Assembly (NCBI RefSeq): GCF_001514065.1
Contig: NZ_KQ948424.1
Span: forward strand, 124,001 to 188,000
DNA from: Streptomyces antibioticus
GTDB lineage: Bacteria; Actinomycetota; Actinomycetes; Streptomycetales; Streptomycetaceae
Direction of reading: 5' to 3'
DNA length: 64,000 nucleotides
This document shows positions 61,988 through 64,000 of this stretch, piece by piece. Both the position numbers and the translations under genes were made by a program. Each line of letters opens with the position of its first letter. Positions within the stretch are counted from its first letter, which is position 1. The notes beneath the pieces were generated by a model. It was not told the DNA's origin, made no database searches, and worked only from the letters and a program-made list of their open reading frames with translations.

Positions 61988-62204
61988 CGCGGGGGCCTCC
62001 CGGGGCCTGAGGTACGGGGGTGCAGGAGGAGTCTGCAACACGCCGGCACTGCGTCGGCAGTCCCATTTCAACCCCCGGGACGGAACGGTGCCTGTCATCT
62101 GCGTGACGGGAGGTCGGCATTCGGCTGGTGGGGGGCGGTCCGCCCTCGTCAGCGGCGGCTCCGGCCGCCCCTCTCCCCTGGGCCCGTTGGCCCGATTCTG
62201 TTAG

Positions 62205-62220
62205 ATTGGTCTAAACCACA
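62205..62220. promoter_or_regulatory. DasR-responsive element (dre) at nagB
   Basis: ATTGGTCTAAACCACA, 13 of 16 matches to the dre consensus A(C/G)TGGTCTAGACCA(C/G)T, 62 bases before the nagB start and within the divergent promoter shared with the SIS gene. DasR control of nagB is established in S. coelicolor. Confidence 0.85.
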
Positions 62221-62282
62221 TGGCCCATTTCGGGTCCAGTCGAGCCCTCTCACAGACCGTCTCTCAGATCGGCAGGCCCAGC

Positions 62283-63068
62283 GTGGAAGTTGTCATCGTT
62301 CCGGACGCCAAGGCGGGTGGCGAGCTCATCGCCGAGGCCATGGCGCAGCTCCTGCGGCGCAAGCCCGACGCCCTGCTCGGGGTGGCCACCGGCTCGACGC
62401 CGCTGCCCATCTACCAGGCGTTGACGGCCAAGGTGCGGTCCGGTGCCGTGGACGCCTCGCGGGCGCGGATCGCCCAGCTCGACGAGTACGTGGGGCTGCC
62501 GGCGGAGCATCCGGAGTCGTACCGCTCGGTGCTGCGGCGTGAGGTGCTGGAGCCGCTCGGGATCGGGATGGACGCGTTCATGGGCCCGGACGGCACCGCC
62601 GAGGACATTCCGGGCGCCTGCGAGGCCTACGACGCGGCGCTGGCGGCGGCCGGCGGGGTGGACCTCCAACTGCTCGGGATCGGGACCGACGGGCACATCG
62701 GGTTCAACGAGCCATGCTCCTCGCTGGCCTCCCGGACCCGGATCAAGACGCTGACCGAGCAGACGCGCATCGACAACGCGCGGTTCTTCGACGGGGACAT
62801 CGAGCAGGTCCCGCACCACGTGATCACGCAGGGCATCGGCACGATCCTGGAGGCCCGGCACCTGGTGCTGCTGGCCACCGGTGAGGGCAAGGCGGACGCG
62901 GTGGCGGCGACGGTGGAGGGGCCGGTCGCGGCCGTGTGCCCGGCGTCGGCTCTCCAGCTCCACCCGCACGCCACGGTCGTCGTCGACGAGGGTGCCGCGT
63001 CCAAGCTGAAGCTGGCGGACTACTTCCGGCACACGTACGTCAACAAGCCGGACTGGCAGGGCATCTGA
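62283..63068 (+). CDS. nagB: Glucosamine-6-phosphate deaminase
   Basis: A 261-residue NagB that converts glucosamine-6-phosphate to fructose-6-phosphate and ammonia. Motifs: GVATGSTPLPIYQAL (phosphate loop), AQLDEYVGLP (catalytic Asp), GIGTDGHIGFNEP. The GTG at 62283 gives the family's usual length; the frame's ATG at 62220 lies in the dre and is not used. Glucosamine-6-phosphate is the effector of DasR, so the enzyme also sets the level of that signal. Confidence 0.95.
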   Translation: MEVVIVPDAKAGGELIAEAMAQLLRRKPDALLGVATGSTPLPIYQALTAKVRSGAVDASRARIAQLDEYVGLPAEHPESYRSVLRREVLEPLGIGMDAFMGPDGTAEDIPGACEAYDAALAAAGGVDLQLLGIGTDGHIGFNEPCSSLASRTRIKTLTEQTRIDNARFFDGDIEQVPHHVITQGIGTILEARHLVLLATGEGKADAVAATVEGPVAAVCPASALQLHPHATVVVDEGAASKLKLADYFRHTYVNKPDWQGI

Positions 63069-63087
63069 CGGCCTCGCGGCAATGCTT

Positions 63088-63121
63088 CAGGCGCCGGTTC
63101 CCTGCCAGGAACCGGCGCCTG
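63088..63121. terminator. Bidirectional terminator nagB / GH3 gene
   Basis: Perfect 14-bp stem, CAGGCGCCGGTTCC with its complement, loop CTGCCA, between two convergent genes. Confidence 0.88.
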
Positions 63122-63139
63122 TGGTCGTCGTAGGGTCCC

Positions 63140-64000
63140 CTACTCCCCCGCGATGACCTCCGCCGCCGCCCGCCCGCACACCCGGGCCGCGCCGTGGGTC
63201 GCGATGTGGAGGGCGCCCCGGGGCGAGGCCTGCGGGACGCCCATCTCGACCACGATCGTGTCCGGGCGGGTGCGCAGGACCGAGTCGAGGGCCGAGCCCA
63301 TCCAGGGGTGGCGGTGCTCGTCGCGGACCACGGCGACGATGCGGCGGCGGCCCGCCGCGGCCAGGGCCGCCATGCCCGCGCCGTCGCCGACGAAGCTGCC
63401 GGTGTCGGTGCCGGGGAGGAGGCGGGTGAGTTCCGCGGCCACGCCCCATGGGGTCTCGTCGCCGACCGCGATGTTCGCGACCGGGGTGAAGGCGGCGACG
63501 AACGGTGCCTCGGTGAGCGGGGTGAAGCCGTCGGCGCCGGTGAGGGTCAGGGCGCGGCGCGCGGCGCGCAGGCCGACGTCCGGGTCGCCGGTGGCCGAGG
63601 CGTCCGCGGCCGACGCCGCCGCCGTCCAGTGGGCGAGGGCCCGGACCCGTTCGGCGGCGTCTGCGAGGCGTTCCTCGGGGAGGTCGCCGGAGCGGACGGC
63701 CGAGACCAGGGCGTCGCGCAGGCGGCGTACCGTCTCGTCGTCGGCCAGGCCGCCGCCCACGCAGATGGCGTCGGCGCCGGCCGCGATGGCGAGGACGCTG
63801 CCGCGTTCGATGCCGTAGCCGGCGGCGATGGCCTGCATCTCCATGCCGTCGGTGACGATGAGGCCGTCGTAGCCGAGTTCGCCGCGCAGGAGGTCGGTCA
63901 GGATCTTGCGGGAGAGGGTCGCCGGGTGGTCGGGGTCCAGGGCCGGGACCAGGATGTGGGCGCTCATCACCGCGCGGCTGCCGGCGGCGATCGCGGCGCG
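63140..64000 (-). CDS. dasD: GH3 beta-N-acetylhexosaminidase, C-terminal part (DasD-like)
   Basis: The frame is open to the last base, so the N-terminus lies beyond the window. Visible are 286 codons: the end of the catalytic barrel with ILVPALDPDHPATLS and LIVTDGMEMQ (the nucleophile Asp region of GH3), then the alpha/beta sandwich domain. The neighbourhood, nagB with a DasR site, matches the position of dasD in S. coelicolor, whose product releases N-acetylglucosamine from chitobiose. The symbol rests on synteny and family. Confidence 0.8.
   Translation of the reverse strand, partial: RAAIAAGSRAVMSAHILVPALDPDHPATLSRKILTDLLRGELGYDGLIVTDGMEMQAIAAGYGIERGSVLAIAAGADAICVGGGLADDETVRRLRDALVSAVRSGDLPEERLADAAERVRALAHWTAAASAADASATGDPDVGLRAARRALTLTGADGFTPLTEAPFVAAFTPVANIAVGDETPWGVAAELTRLLPGTDTGSFVGDGAGMAALAAAGRRRIVAVVRDEHRHPWMGSALDSVLRTRPDTIVVEMGVPQASPRGALHIATHGAARVCGRAAAEVIAGE

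Noticed and set aside
1-64000. tRNA, rRNA, CRISPR, IS element or prophage
   Set aside because: No T-loop-like GGTTCGAATCC stretches in a cloverleaf setting, no spaced repeats of CRISPR type, no transposase, integrase or phage structural genes were found by eye.

Overview
The window is chromosomal DNA of a Streptomyces or a very close actinomycete. The evidence is very high GC with strong third-position bias, GTG and TTG starts, many apparently leaderless genes, and Streptomyces marker genes: a conservon operon, a Kgd-type 2-oxoglutarate dehydrogenase, nickel superoxide dismutase with its peptidase, an EshA-type encapsulin, a SigB-like sigma factor with its anti-sigma factor, WblE, and the edge of the das/nag aminosugar region. 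From memory, the order kgd, malic enzyme, amino-acid ABC transporter, sodX/sodN, eshA, prsH-sigH, diacylglycerol kinase, wblE, PAS kinase, nagB, dasD matches the S. coelicolor SCO52xx core, so most of the window should be core chromosome with small strain-specific insertions.

Layout. 1-2.8 kb: end of a diiron oxygenase gene, a dispersed-type palindrome, a TetR regulator, a small unknown gene and an NlpC/P60 cell-wall hydrolase. 2.7-8.3 kb (minus): a conservon, cvnA-B-C-D, followed closely by a styrene-monooxygenase-like flavoprotein. 8.7-13.5 kb: PP2C-like phosphatase, MarR regulator, GH25 lysozyme, and lon with an HspR-type (HAIR) operator. 13.7-18.4 kb: an accessory-looking block with two GNAT genes, a coupled SLOG-transmembrane/TIR pair, and a rhomboid-like gene. 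18.6-25.7 kb: spermidine-synthase-like gene, OmpR-type two-component system, kgd. 25.7-32.3 kb: a DUF4097 and large PadR pair, an HTH/Clp-N pair with a double operator, a quinone-oxidoreductase-like gene and malic enzyme. 32.9-35.6 kb: polar amino-acid ABC transporter. 35.7-46.3 kb: methyltransferase, CGNR protein, sodX/sodN, a large secreted amidase, AraC and VOC genes, an ECF42 sigma factor with its DGPF partner, and small regulators. 46.7-50.1 kb: polyprenyl synthetase with an EshA family-2B encapsulin, and an amidase without a signal peptide. 50.2-53.0 kb: PLP enzyme, Na+/H+ antiporter, UBP zinc finger. 53.0-58.9 kb: prsH-sigH with visible promoter and BldD-like elements, lipid kinase, wblE with a Crp-like site, PdtaS-like kinase. 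59.3-64.0 kb: TetR/SDR pair, SIS-domain gene, nagB with a DasR site, and the 3' part of a GH3 hexosaminidase gene.

The best candidate for an undescribed system is the two-gene SLOG-4TM plus TIR cassette (15301-17738). Its parts match the logic of Thoeris defence: a TIR enzyme makes a nucleotide signal and a SLOG sensor switches on an effector. Here the sensor would be coupled to membrane helices rather than to SIR2. Second is the encapsulin/prenyltransferase pair, whose prenyltransferase has a disordered N-terminus and a shortened C-terminal half. Regulatory sites read directly from the sequence include a double GTCAAC-N4-GTTGAC operator over a leaderless promoter, a HAIR element at lon, two DasR-like sites (one with no obvious target), a Crp-like site before wblE, and a SigB-type promoter plus a BldD-like box before prsH-sigH. 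No tRNA, rRNA, CRISPR array, IS element or phage was recognised.
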